64,000 bases of DNA from Elusimicrobiaceae bacterium (GTDB lineage: Bacteria > Elusimicrobiota > Elusimicrobia > Elusimicrobiales > Elusimicrobiaceae): the NCBI GenBank assembly GCA_017618215.1, contig JAFZUQ010000002.1, positions 1 through 64,000 on the forward strand, in the 5' to 3' direction. The notes beneath the pieces are model-generated. The model was not told where the DNA came from. It saw only the letters and a list, made by a program, of their open reading frames with translations, and ran no database searches. This document shows, one piece after another, positions 52,784-60,797 of the stretch (its first letter is position 1; the number at the start of each line of letters is the position of its first letter). The position numbers and the translations under genes are program-made.

Positions 52784-54265
52784 TTAATCAATATTCTTTT
52801 TTCCACACATAAGTGTAGTAACTTGTCTTAATATATCTGATAATATATCTCTATGGTCTAAAATCCATTGTTTAATAATTTCATCATCATATGCATAATT
52901 ATCTATTTCTTTATTAAGCAATTCTATAGATATCTGTGTATTAGTTGTCATTCGTAAATTTATGACTTTTTTTATAATTTCGCTATATACAAAGAGGATT
53001 TTCTTTTCTCTAGTTTGTTCTTGATAAAATTCATCAATATATTTAGAGTAAGATGTATACATAGGCAAGTTTAAAATCCTTTTTAATATCCTTTCTTTGG
53101 TATTGGGGACAAATTGTTGAAAAATACAATCTTTGTGTAATATTGCACTAAATATTTCCTCTCGTTTAGTGCAAAATACTTGTTCTTGTATAGGCTCTGG
53201 CCGACAAAACATATAAGAATGAATTTTATTAGCTAAATTATTAAAACCCATAGGTGAACATATACAATGATTAAGAAATGATTTTATTTTTTCTTCAAAA
53301 GTCCTTATATTAAATTTTTCACTTAAGAGTCTCTTAGCCTCTGTTAAATTTATACAAGGCATAACCACATTAATGTTTTGAGAACAAAAAATGTTCTCCA
53401 CATATGTTTCTTCGAAATTTTCTCCGATATAATTTTCATTAAGTAATATAAATATATCAACTAAATTATAGATAGAAATTATGCAAAATAAAATTTTATT
53501 TGTAGAATCTCCTTTCAATAATATAAAATGAAAAATACCATTATTATTCCCTACTTGATTTCCAAAATAATAATTACATATTTTATTAGCCTCTTTATAA
53601 TTTTTCTGGTTTACTATTTCAATAATATTGGTTATATATTGAGGGGCTTTCCCCAAACTTGCATAAAATTCCGTAGCTATTTTTAACATTGACAACATCA
53701 ACAAGTCAGATCTATTAGATGAGAATTCACATTTTAATATAGGATTGGGCAAATTATTTTTTATCTCTACTTGTTTTTTTAGTTTCTGTCGTAATTTTTC
53801 TCGCTTCTCTAAGTCATTGATACTAGTATTTAAAATATTATTAATTTTCTGTTGATTTATACTTTCTGCTTTTGAATTAGGAGATTGTAGCAAATGAATA
53901 TTTATTTTTAAAGAGCCATTTTCTCTTTTTGAATCTATTTTAAAATATTGCAAGCTTCCATCTGGTAGGCGATTAATTACTTTCTCCCCCATTTTCCATT
54001 GGGTTACGGGAATCTCTCCATTATCTTTTTTAGGGCAAGCCAAATTCGTAAAATAAATAAAACCATCCGACAATGCTTTATCTAGACAAGACATTTTGCT
54101 ATTGCAATCGCTACAAATAATATTTTTACATTTTAATTTTCCGCCGATTGAATTAGGTAAAATATGTTCTGGTTTTTCATTATCAGTTAATGTCTTGCCA
54201 CAGAACAAACATTTGTTGTTTAATACATTATTACTAGACTTATATTTAGGAATATCAGACATCAT
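52784..54265 (-). CDS. Large HNH-type endonuclease-like protein
   Basis: 493 residues. Near the N-terminus are C19-x2-C22 (KCLFCGKTL), the EHILPNSIGGK segment with His34 and Asn38, and C51-x2-C54 (CSDCNSKMSC). This is the HNH_5-like layout in which two Cys pairs hold a zinc and His/Asn form the active site. The remaining ~430 residues are mostly helical and I do not recognise them; they could be a sensor or target-binding part. AGAGG precedes the start. It is downstream of two unknown genes on the same strand and may be a defence effector. Confidence 0.7.
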   Translation of the reverse strand: MMSDIPKYKSSNNVLNNKCLFCGKTLTDNEKPEHILPNSIGGKLKCKNIICSDCNSKMSCLDKALSDGFIYFTNLACPKKDNGEIPVTQWKMGEKVINRLPDGSLQYFKIDSKRENGSLKINIHLLQSPNSKAESINQQKINNILNTSINDLEKREKLRQKLKKQVEIKNNLPNPILKCEFSSNRSDLLMLSMLKIATEFYASLGKAPQYITNIIEIVNQKNYKEANKICNYYFGNQVGNNNGIFHFILLKGDSTNKILFCIISIYNLVDIFILLNENYIGENFEETYVENIFCSQNINVVMPCINLTEAKRLLSEKFNIRTFEEKIKSFLNHCICSPMGFNNLANKIHSYMFCRPEPIQEQVFCTKREEIFSAILHKDCIFQQFVPNTKERILKRILNLPMYTSYSKYIDEFYQEQTREKKILFVYSEIIKKVINLRMTTNTQISIELLNKEIDNYAYDDEIIKQWILDHRDILSDILRQVTTLMCGKKNID

Positions 54266-54355
54266 ATAATCCTCTACTGTTACTCTAATAATTTACAACA
54301 ACAGCATATAGTTAAAATCAATATATATTTTACACACTTTAAAACAAAATATATA

Positions 54356-55048
54356 CTAAAATATATTAGAAATATTTTGGTATATATTTTCCAATTCTCT
54401 GTTAATTTCTTCTAAATATTTTGAGATTCTTCGTAGAAATACTACTTTATGTATCTTATCTTCGAACCTTGCATCTCCATTTAAACTAAAAGGGCAAAAA
54501 TGCAATATTTTAGAAGTAAACTTATAAAAATAATTATACTCTTCGATATATCCAACTTTTTCTGCCATCTTCTTCATAGTCGGCATTTTCCGAAGTTTTC
54601 CATTATAATGTTTCAAAATATTTTCTTTTTCTTGTTTGTATCCTAGTCGAAAGGGATTTATTCCTTTTAAATCAGGAAACAATTTTTCATCTGCTACAAC
54701 TCGGGCTTCACACCCTGCTAGATATTCACATCTATCACTTTCACAATAGTCCACTATTTTGTTAAAACTATTGGTTTGTGACATATATTTCAAAGTAATA
54801 AAGACCTCTAAAAGCCTACGTGCATATAAAAAAATAGCATCTATATCATCTTGTACAGATACCGTTTTTATGTTAATGATATACTCCGATATAAAATATC
54901 CACAAGAACACTCATGCTGCCAATTATAATATTTTGCACATAGCAAACTAGAAAATTGTTTATGTATATTCTTAATAGAATTTAAGGTAGTCTCACTTAT
55001 TTGTCGGCTATCTGTCTCTAAAATTTGAATAGCTGTTTCAATATCCAT
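54356..55048 (-). CDS. Hypothetical helical protein of the island
   Basis: 230 residues, almost all helical. The segment IDAIFLYARRLLEVFITLKYM recalls the helical core of DUF5677/AbiV-like proteins, but this is weak. There are several cysteines (HECSCGYF, DYCESDRCEYLAGC). It lies between the HEAT-like protein and the HNH protein on the same strand with gaps of 54 and 90 bases. Function unknown; a shared defence role with its neighbours is inference. Confidence 0.6.
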   Translation of the reverse strand: MDIETAIQILETDSRQISETTLNSIKNIHKQFSSLLCAKYYNWQHECSCGYFISEYIINIKTVSVQDDIDAIFLYARRLLEVFITLKYMSQTNSFNKIVDYCESDRCEYLAGCEARVVADEKLFPDLKGINPFRLGYKQEKENILKHYNGKLRKMPTMKKMAEKVGYIEEYNYFYKFTSKILHFCPFSLNGDARFEDKIHKVVFLRRISKYLEEINRELENIYQNISNIF

Positions 55049-55102
55049 TTTATTCTTTTACCATTTACTATCATTATATTGTCTTAATAATATAATTTTA
55101 AT

Positions 55103-55900
55103 TTACTTATCTAAATATGTTTCTTTAAATTTAACAAGTGTTTTCCACAAACCCATTTGGCCAAAACACCATAATAAAAGACCGATTTTATCATCTTCTT
55201 TATATTTTTGAGCAATTTCCCAAGCTCTCAAACTAGATATCTTTTTCCCACTTTTTGCTAAAACATAAACATAAGTAATTGGATCATTAATAGTTAATTC
55301 TTTTACAAGTTTTTTATCAGAATCAACAATTTTTAATAATAAAGACCTTCTCCTCCAAGATTTGGAGAAAGCAAACAAGTCGCGAGCACGATTTAGTACA
55401 ACAGACATCGGTAAATGTTTTATTATAATCTTAGCACAACTATCAGTATGATATCTATCCCACACATCTAATATACCTTTTTCATAAAATTTATCCCAAT
55501 TACTGTATAAAATTTTAAAGGCTCTTTCTCTTATCGAAGAATAAGGTGAAAAGAGAAAAGTAGATATTATGTTTTTTTGCTTCTTATTAGGTATGTATGG
55601 CAATAAATAATGAATTGCATAAGCACAAGATGTTCTTTTGGAAAATGATTTCATTTGAATTTGTAACAAAAGTTTATGAATTAATTCTTCATGGCATTTT
55701 TCATAACATTTTTTTATATCTGAAACCATCTTCTTTAGTATCTTTCGTCGTAAATATGGAGATTGATTAAACGATGGGTCTAGCAATCTACAAGTATCTT
55801 TTGCCGAGAGAGTATCTATAAATGCTAAAGCTAATGATAAATGATTCCGAGATACGTTTATATCTCGTAGAATTCGTTTTATATATTCTATTTTGCTCAT
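55103..55900 (-). CDS. HEAT-like helical-repeat protein of the island
   Basis: 265 residues made of repeated helix pairs, e.g. KRTSCAYAIHYLLPYIPNK and SSIRERAFKILYSNWDKF, which look like degenerate HEAT/armadillo repeats. It is basic. No catalytic motif is visible. It is first in a three-gene same-strand run (this gene, 54356-55048, 52784-54265). Helical-repeat proteins often serve as scaffolds or target recognisers in such operons. No known family. Confidence 0.6.
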   Translation of the reverse strand: MSKIEYIKRILRDINVSRNHLSLALAFIDTLSAKDTCRLLDPSFNQSPYLRRKILKKMVSDIKKCYEKCHEELIHKLLLQIQMKSFSKRTSCAYAIHYLLPYIPNKKQKNIISTFLFSPYSSIRERAFKILYSNWDKFYEKGILDVWDRYHTDSCAKIIIKHLPMSVVLNRARDLFAFSKSWRRRSLLLKIVDSDKKLVKELTINDPITYVYVLAKSGKKISSLRAWEIAQKYKEDDKIGLLLWCFGQMGLWKTLVKFKETYLDK

Positions 55901-56285
55901 ATATCAAGTAATATCTCTTTTTAAGTCGTTGAAATAATTCTTTAATTATTGTTTTCTAGTTAGATGTGACCATATCTTTTTATAATTTATAAGTATATTT
56001 ACAAGGATAATATCCATAAACAAATTGTATCATAAATATGCATTATTTTTTTATAAATTTAAACTTACTTTATCTCTATATCATTTCAAGCTTCAAGACA
56101 AGAGATATATAACAGACAGTAGATATTAACATTAATGAAACAACTCTTAAAATATATGTTAAGAATAAATATCTAGTATAATATAAATGTATATCATATA
56201 TTTCTGCTGTTTTTATCATTGACTCTTATATTTTATACAATTTGAATAATATTAAAATATTTTAAAATATAAAAGGAAAACAATT
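55901..56285. other. AT-rich divergent intergenic region
   Basis: 385 bases between the HEAT-like gene and the EVE-like/nuclease gene. Very AT-rich with several TATAAT-like strings (for example near 56178), so it probably holds divergent promoters. I see no RNA gene, repeat or further reading frame. Confidence 0.4.
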
Positions 56286-57434
56286 ATGGCCCACATATTT
56301 ATCGTTAACGAACAAACTTTTAAGATGCATTTAGAATATCTATTCGCAGGAACAGGCGCCTCAGATACATCAACTGACTTCATTTTTGATAACTCAATCA
56401 AGCTAAGCACTGCAGAAGAAAAGAAATCAATAGGAATGATGACAGATGTCGCCAGAATTCGCAAAGGAGATAAAATTATATTTTTTGTTACCGGTATTTC
56501 TAAATTTTATGGTATTTTTGAAGCATCAAGCGATTTCTTTTTAGATCCGAATGATAAAGATAATTACTTACATAAAGAACTTGGTAAAATTTTAACATAT
56601 CGATTATTAATTAAACCATATAAGGTATATAAAAACGGTTTATCTGAATTTGATGCTTTAGATTCTTTACAAAATATCAAATATCCTGACGAAATTTGTT
56701 GGTCCTTAATTTATAGAAAACTTGGTGGTAATAGAGGTTGTACAATGATTACAGATCAAGAGTATGATACACTTCTAGAAAAACTTAAAAAAAATAACCA
56801 ATTAATAAAATCAAAAGACTATACTTATGATACTAACAAGCAACAAATTACTCCTAATACTCATCATAACATCTATAAAGGAAGACATCTGGATGTAATT
56901 AAAAAATTAAAAGATAATATGTTTTATAAATATAGAACTAAAAAAGCCTTTGAACATTATCTGCAATTTTGGATAATAACTATATTAAAAAGTAAAAAAT
57001 ATAACAAAATATTATCCCCTAAGCAACCTGTTTCTTGGATTGGCAATGAGGTAATGTGTAGTTTCGGGGAACGTCGTATTGATATAATGACAATTCAAAA
57101 AATGAAAAAACAAATCGATATTTCCTTAATTGAATTAAAAGATGAAAAAGTAAAACAAATTATTATAGAACAATTAAGTGGGTACATCCGATGGATTTTA
57201 AACTATATTTTACCTATTTATTTACGCAATGGATACAAAATTAATATTCATCCTATAATTATTTCTGAAGGAATTTCTAATCTATCAAAAAGAAAAGACA
57301 ATCTTGATAAAATAGAACAAGAAATAAAATCTCACAGTTGGAGCTTATATAACAGTTCAAAAATTAAAGTGCTACCCACGAAAATTATTCATTTCCAACC
57401 CGACAAAGAAACATTACAATTGACTAATAATTAA
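56286..57434 (+). CDS. EVE-like domain fused to PD-(D/E)xK nuclease
   Basis: 382 residues. Residues 1-~120 look like an EVE/PUA-type domain: HIFIVNEQTFK, then TDVARIRKGDKIIFFVTG and FYGIFEASSDFFLDP. This fold reads modified bases in DNA or RNA. Residues ~200-382 carry a nuclease core: Glu255 (GNEVMC), Asp266 (GERRIDIM), Glu283-x-Lys285 (LIELKDE) and a following helix (EQLSGYIRWI). The spacing resembles the NucS/DUF91 nucleases. The architecture suggests a modification-dependent (type IV-like) restriction enzyme. It is the only plus-strand gene of the element and has an AAAGGA site. Confidence 0.65.
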   Translation: MAHIFIVNEQTFKMHLEYLFAGTGASDTSTDFIFDNSIKLSTAEEKKSIGMMTDVARIRKGDKIIFFVTGISKFYGIFEASSDFFLDPNDKDNYLHKELGKILTYRLLIKPYKVYKNGLSEFDALDSLQNIKYPDEICWSLIYRKLGGNRGCTMITDQEYDTLLEKLKKNNQLIKSKDYTYDTNKQQITPNTHHNIYKGRHLDVIKKLKDNMFYKYRTKKAFEHYLQFWIITILKSKKYNKILSPKQPVSWIGNEVMCSFGERRIDIMTIQKMKKQIDISLIELKDEKVKQIIIEQLSGYIRWILNYILPIYLRNGYKINIHPIIISEGISNLSKRKDNLDKIEQEIKSHSWSLYNSSKIKVLPTKIIHFQPDKETLQLTNN

Positions 57435-57471
57435 CACTTATTTTATAATATCGAATATTACAAGAATTTCT

Positions 57472-58533
57472 TTATTTACAAATACAGTAATGGATATATT
57501 CTGTAGTATTAGAGGCTTTGTAATCACGGTTTCGATCTGCTTTAAAACGATTATAGGTTTGAGTAAAGTAACCGTAAGTACCTTTCTGCTCAAAAATTTC
57601 TTTAATATCTGCTAAAGATAAGAGTCCTTCATTATTATAACTAAGGAAAATATACTTCGTTTTAGCATTTTTAATTAAATCTGCAAAAGCTTTCTTAACC
57701 GTTGATCTTGAACAGTATGAAGATTTTTGATCCGTATAATCCCTCAATCCTGTTTTTCCATAAATTTTAGGATTATCATACTTAGCAATAGTTTCCAGTA
57801 GATGGTAATTTGTTGCATATTGCCTTGTATTATATGGGGGATCTAGATACAAAATATCCGGACGGATATGTTTAATTAACATATTAGCATCCTCTTGAAA
57901 GACTTGATGCTCTTGCTCATTAATTAATAAATTAGCTGGACGTAAGATAAGCGGTCTTAAAGCAGATTGTTTAAGCTTTTTCAAAAATGCCCCATAAACA
58001 GATGCCGTGTTGGCGGATTTATCTACCGACTCTATAAGGGAAGCAAGCAAAAAATAATATTCATTTTCTGTAATTAACTTTTTATTTCGCCAAGTTTCAA
58101 TTTGTTGTCTAATAGCATCACATTTTTGTGCATTATCTGAAGAGAAATAATTTCTAACAAATGTTTTTTTTGCTGTACCTTCTGATGAGTAGTTCTTATA
58201 AATAAATCCTTTTTTGCCTGTAATGTTAGTTAAATATTCGCACACCGCTTGTGAACGTTCACTTATTTTAACTTTTTTAAGACTTGGTAAAATGGTAGTT
58301 AATTTAGAAAAAGCTAATGGACGATGATTAGCAATATATTGTTTATTCAATACGAAACTGTAATATTGCATATCATTGGCAATAATAGAATATCCCTTTT
58401 CTTTAAAGTGACGACCGACTGCACCTGTTCCGGCGAAGAGATCACAAAAAGTATGACAATCCGTATCCACTACTTTGGATATAGACTCATCTATAAACTT
58501 TAACAGGGATAATTTACTTCCAATATAATTCAC
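57472..58533 (-). CDS. D12-class adenine-specific DNA methyltransferase
   Basis: 353 residues. MNYIGSK at the N-terminus, motif I CDLFAGTGAVG (33-37) and the catalytic motif IV LYLDPPYNTRQY (231-234) define an N6-adenine methyltransferase of the alpha (D12/Dam-like) group. ATNYHLLETIAKYDNP and the tail TTEYIHYCIC are typical. A target-recognition region lies between the two motifs. It is last in the operon 60066-57472 with another methyltransferase and an HNH endonuclease. Confidence 0.9.
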   Translation of the reverse strand: MNYIGSKLSLLKFIDESISKVVDTDCHTFCDLFAGTGAVGRHFKEKGYSIIANDMQYYSFVLNKQYIANHRPLAFSKLTTILPSLKKVKISERSQAVCEYLTNITGKKGFIYKNYSSEGTAKKTFVRNYFSSDNAQKCDAIRQQIETWRNKKLITENEYYFLLASLIESVDKSANTASVYGAFLKKLKQSALRPLILRPANLLINEQEHQVFQEDANMLIKHIRPDILYLDPPYNTRQYATNYHLLETIAKYDNPKIYGKTGLRDYTDQKSSYCSRSTVKKAFADLIKNAKTKYIFLSYNNEGLLSLADIKEIFEQKGTYGYFTQTYNRFKADRNRDYKASNTTEYIHYCICK

Positions 58534-58614
58534 TGTATTTGAAAACCTCTCCCTTTAGATTTTAACATTTTATCAGCAAGAAGTGTAGTAACCATTCAAA
58601 AAATTATTAATGTA

Positions 58615-59394
58615 CTATTTATCTTTCTGAAAGATTAAGATATATTCGTGTTTAAAAATATAATAATCACTAGACAAAGCCCGATAACGCCAAATAGTAT
58701 GCTGAGCTCTTTTTCCACGATTACCTTCCATATTTTTAACTACTATGCTTTTAAGCTTTAATTTCTTTCCCTGAGCAGCTAAAATAGAGTAGAATCCTAA
58801 AGGTATCCATTCTCCTTTAGTATATTTGTCCCCAATCACTATAGCAAGATAACGTTTCGGTTGTAACAACGTTAAAGAATTATCAATAACTTTACAAAAT
58901 AATTTAAAAAACTCTTGATAAGTTTTTTGATTAGATAAATCTGTTTTTTTATTACTAAATTTAACAATATCGAAATATGGCGGATGAAGGATAACTAACC
59001 CGACTTGTTTTTGGGGTAATAAGTCACGAATTTTTTGAAACACTTTTAGATCGGTTGAGTCACCACAAAAACAATGTATATTCTTGGAAGAAAGTGTTTT
59101 ATTTTTTACATATGTAACAAGTTCCGGATTAAGCTCTATTCCAACACATCCCCTTTGCAAATTCTCACACTCAATTGCGGTTGTCCCGCTCCCTAAAAAG
59201 GGGTCTAAGACATAATCTCCCTTTTTAGTGTACCTTTTAATAAGTTGACGTGGAACCTGAGGAATAAAATTTCCGTGATAGAAACCATTATGTTTACCTG
59301 TATTATCTCTTTTATCGAATAACCATAATGAATCTGTTTCTATATCATCTAACTCTTTCCATTTTTTTAAATCTAAATCGTTAAAAATAGGCAT
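58615..59394 (-). CDS. N4/N6-type DNA methyltransferase
   Basis: 259 residues. The S-adenosylmethionine motif LDPFLGSGTTAIE (64-72) precedes GIELNPELV and the catalytic-type LHPPYFD (136-140). HPPY in place of DPPY or SPPY suggests an amino-methyltransferase (N6A or N4C). The SAM motif comes first, as in alpha/gamma-type order. It starts 3 bases after the HNH endonuclease gene, so the two are made together and this is its likely cognate modification enzyme. Confidence 0.85.
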   Translation of the reverse strand: MPIFNDLDLKKWKELDDIETDSLWLFDKRDNTGKHNGFYHGNFIPQVPRQLIKRYTKKGDYVLDPFLGSGTTAIECENLQRGCVGIELNPELVTYVKNKTLSSKNIHCFCGDSTDLKVFQKIRDLLPQKQVGLVILHPPYFDIVKFSNKKTDLSNQKTYQEFFKLFCKVIDNSLTLLQPKRYLAIVIGDKYTKGEWIPLGFYSILAAQGKKLKLKSIVVKNMEGNRGKRAQHTIWRYRALSSDYYIFKHEYILIFQKDK

Positions 59395-59397
59395 ATT

Positions 59398-60066
59398 TTA
59401 TTTATTCTTGTTTAAAATTTTTAACAATTCCCTTCTCCAAGCATAAGGATCGTGCCAAAAGCAGCCTTCACAACCATTTTCATCATTTTTATTTTTTCCG
59501 GCCCAATTCCTATTTCCTTTAAACCAAAATTCAATACCAGGAAAATGTCCTCTAATACCTTCCTTTACACATCTCTCACAAAAACGAGATTTAAGTAAGT
59601 TATTAGCACGAGTTAGCAAAATAAATTTCTTTTTTAATTCCTCGTTTGTTAAATTAGTGTTATCTACTTCATCTTGGCTCCAACGTACTTGAGGGAATTT
59701 ATGGTCTACCTCTAATTCACGTTCACTCAATTTACGTAAGAAAACGGCCTCTTCAAAGTTATAAAGTTGCTTGACACGTTTGGCAATAGTTGATGGTATA
59801 CCCGAGCGTTGCTTAGTAATGGGTAGGATTTCAACAGACTTTAATTTGCGATGTATGGTGACAGAGTTACAATGAGGGCATAGAATTTTTTTATAAAATT
59901 CCCCTTGTTCATTCGTATCTAATTGAATCCCTTTTTCTTGACGCCAAACTTGCCAAGTCTTTGCTTGCCCAGATTTTAGTTCACATTTAGTACAATGCCA
60001 CTTTAAATCGCTCATTGTTTCAAAATCTTGATATTGAGTAGAACCAGGTTTAAAAGGATTAGCCAT
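59398..60066 (-). CDS. HNH-family type II restriction endonuclease
   Basis: 222 residues. Zinc-like Cys pairs C25-x2-C28 and C63-x2-C66 lie in the N-terminal part. The HNH core is ELEVDHKFPQVRW (His122) with LTRANNLLKSRFCERC, where Asn155/156 and Cys163/166 complete the metal site. A further GCEGCFWHDPYAWR motif closes the protein. The fold and the two adjacent methyltransferases make a type II restriction enzyme the best call. The recognition sequence cannot be read. CTCC-type ribosome site upstream. Confidence 0.8.
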   Translation of the reverse strand: MANPFKPGSTQYQDFETMSDLKWHCTKCELKSGQAKTWQVWRQEKGIQLDTNEQGEFYKKILCPHCNSVTIHRKLKSVEILPITKQRSGIPSTIAKRVKQLYNFEEAVFLRKLSERELEVDHKFPQVRWSQDEVDNTNLTNEELKKKFILLTRANNLLKSRFCERCVKEGIRGHFPGIEFWFKGNRNWAGKNKNDENGCEGCFWHDPYAWRRELLKILNKNK

Positions 60067-60465
60067 ACATCCCTCCTAAAAGTAGATATATTAAATTATA
60101 TCAAATCTATATTTGCTTAATTATCAAAATAAATAGGATATCAGTTATTTGTTAAGAATTAAAAGATAAGCCCTTAAAACGCAAAATTTCGTGAGTTTTG
60201 GTGATTTATCCCTACAGTTGCGAAAAAGCACACAAAAGGCCAAAAATGGCCCACGAATCGGGTTTACAGAAAGTAAACCAAAGAACAATGTGTTACTTCT
60301 AAATCCTTATTTCTTGGCATTTTGTAACCGGATTAATTCGGCTAGTTCGAACACTACATCAAAATCGGAACTTTTACGTCGATAATATATAAAAGGGAAA
60401 ATTAGCAAAATGAAGAAAACGAAGTATAAAAAAAGTGGGCACAAAGTTGGACACCTCTCAGTCGT
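60067..60465. other. Right-end non-coding region of the island
   Basis: About 400 bases between the restriction gene and the second attachment repeat. Short reading frames on both strands are not supported by ribosome sites. It contains TGGGCACAAAGTTGGACACC at 60436-60454, which resembles the left-end motif cluster. It may hold remnants of a lost integrase gene, but I cannot show that. Confidence 0.4.
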
Positions 60466-60632
60466 AAGTTCGATTCCTGTTAGGCGCACTTTTAAAGAAA
60501 AATCCGCTCTTTTTATAAGAGCGGGTTTTTTTATGTTTTCTCGACGACAAATCACTCAAAATACCCCTTTTTACAAATTATAGAAAATTACCCCCTTTTT
60601 CGCATCAAAATGGCACACTTTGGACACTATAT
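60466..60632. repeat. 167-bp direct repeat, copy 2 (second attachment-like site)
   Basis: Starts with the last 23 bases of tRNA-Arg (no complete tRNA upstream), then the tRNA terminator and ~95 more bases, matching 51976-52142 at 164 of 167 positions. Preceded directly by GTCGT, which is unrelated to the tRNA sequence. Confidence 0.93.
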
Positions 60633-60709
60633 CCTCTAAATTCTATGCTCAATCTATATATCGAACTAGCCAAAATTATAGTGTCCAAATTACATACTTT
60701 TGGATATAG
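60619..60709. repeat. TTTGGACACTATA motifs at second element end
   Basis: Plus copy 60619-60631, minus copy 60677-60689, and a degenerate TTTGGATATAG at about 60699-60709. Confidence 0.65.
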
Positions 60710-60797
60710 TAAAAGCTATTCATTATACAGAGATAAAAGCTCCTACAGAAATACTAGTTAAGAAATTGCTAAAATAAATATAATAGGACATGACTGC

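Larger units (their letters stand above)
51976..60465. mobile_element. 8.5-kb genomic island inserted at tRNA-Arg
   Basis: The segment is bounded by the 167-bp direct repeats that begin inside the tRNA-Arg gene. The left end keeps an intact tRNA and the right end has only a 3' remnant. This is the standard footprint of a tyrosine-integrase insertion into a tRNA 3' end. Cargo: a small membrane protein, an HNH protein, two unknown helical proteins, an EVE-like/nuclease protein, and an HNH-endonuclease/two-methyltransferase operon. No integrase or excisionase is present, so it may be a cis-mobilisable or decayed element. Island proteins are visibly richer in Ile, Lys and Asn than the core genes, fitting foreign AT-rich DNA. 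Confidence 0.8.

Noticed and set aside
60191..60385. 64-residue plus-strand frame
   Set aside because: No ribosome site, no recognisable domain, and it overlaps other equally poor frames.
60466..60488. Second tRNA-Arg gene
   Set aside because: Only the T-arm and acceptor 3' strand are present; there is no D-arm or anticodon arm upstream.
60307..60555. 82-residue minus-strand frame with a hydrophobic stretch
   Set aside because: It begins inside the attachment repeat and has no ribosome site; the reading is probably chance, though an integrase remnant cannot be excluded.
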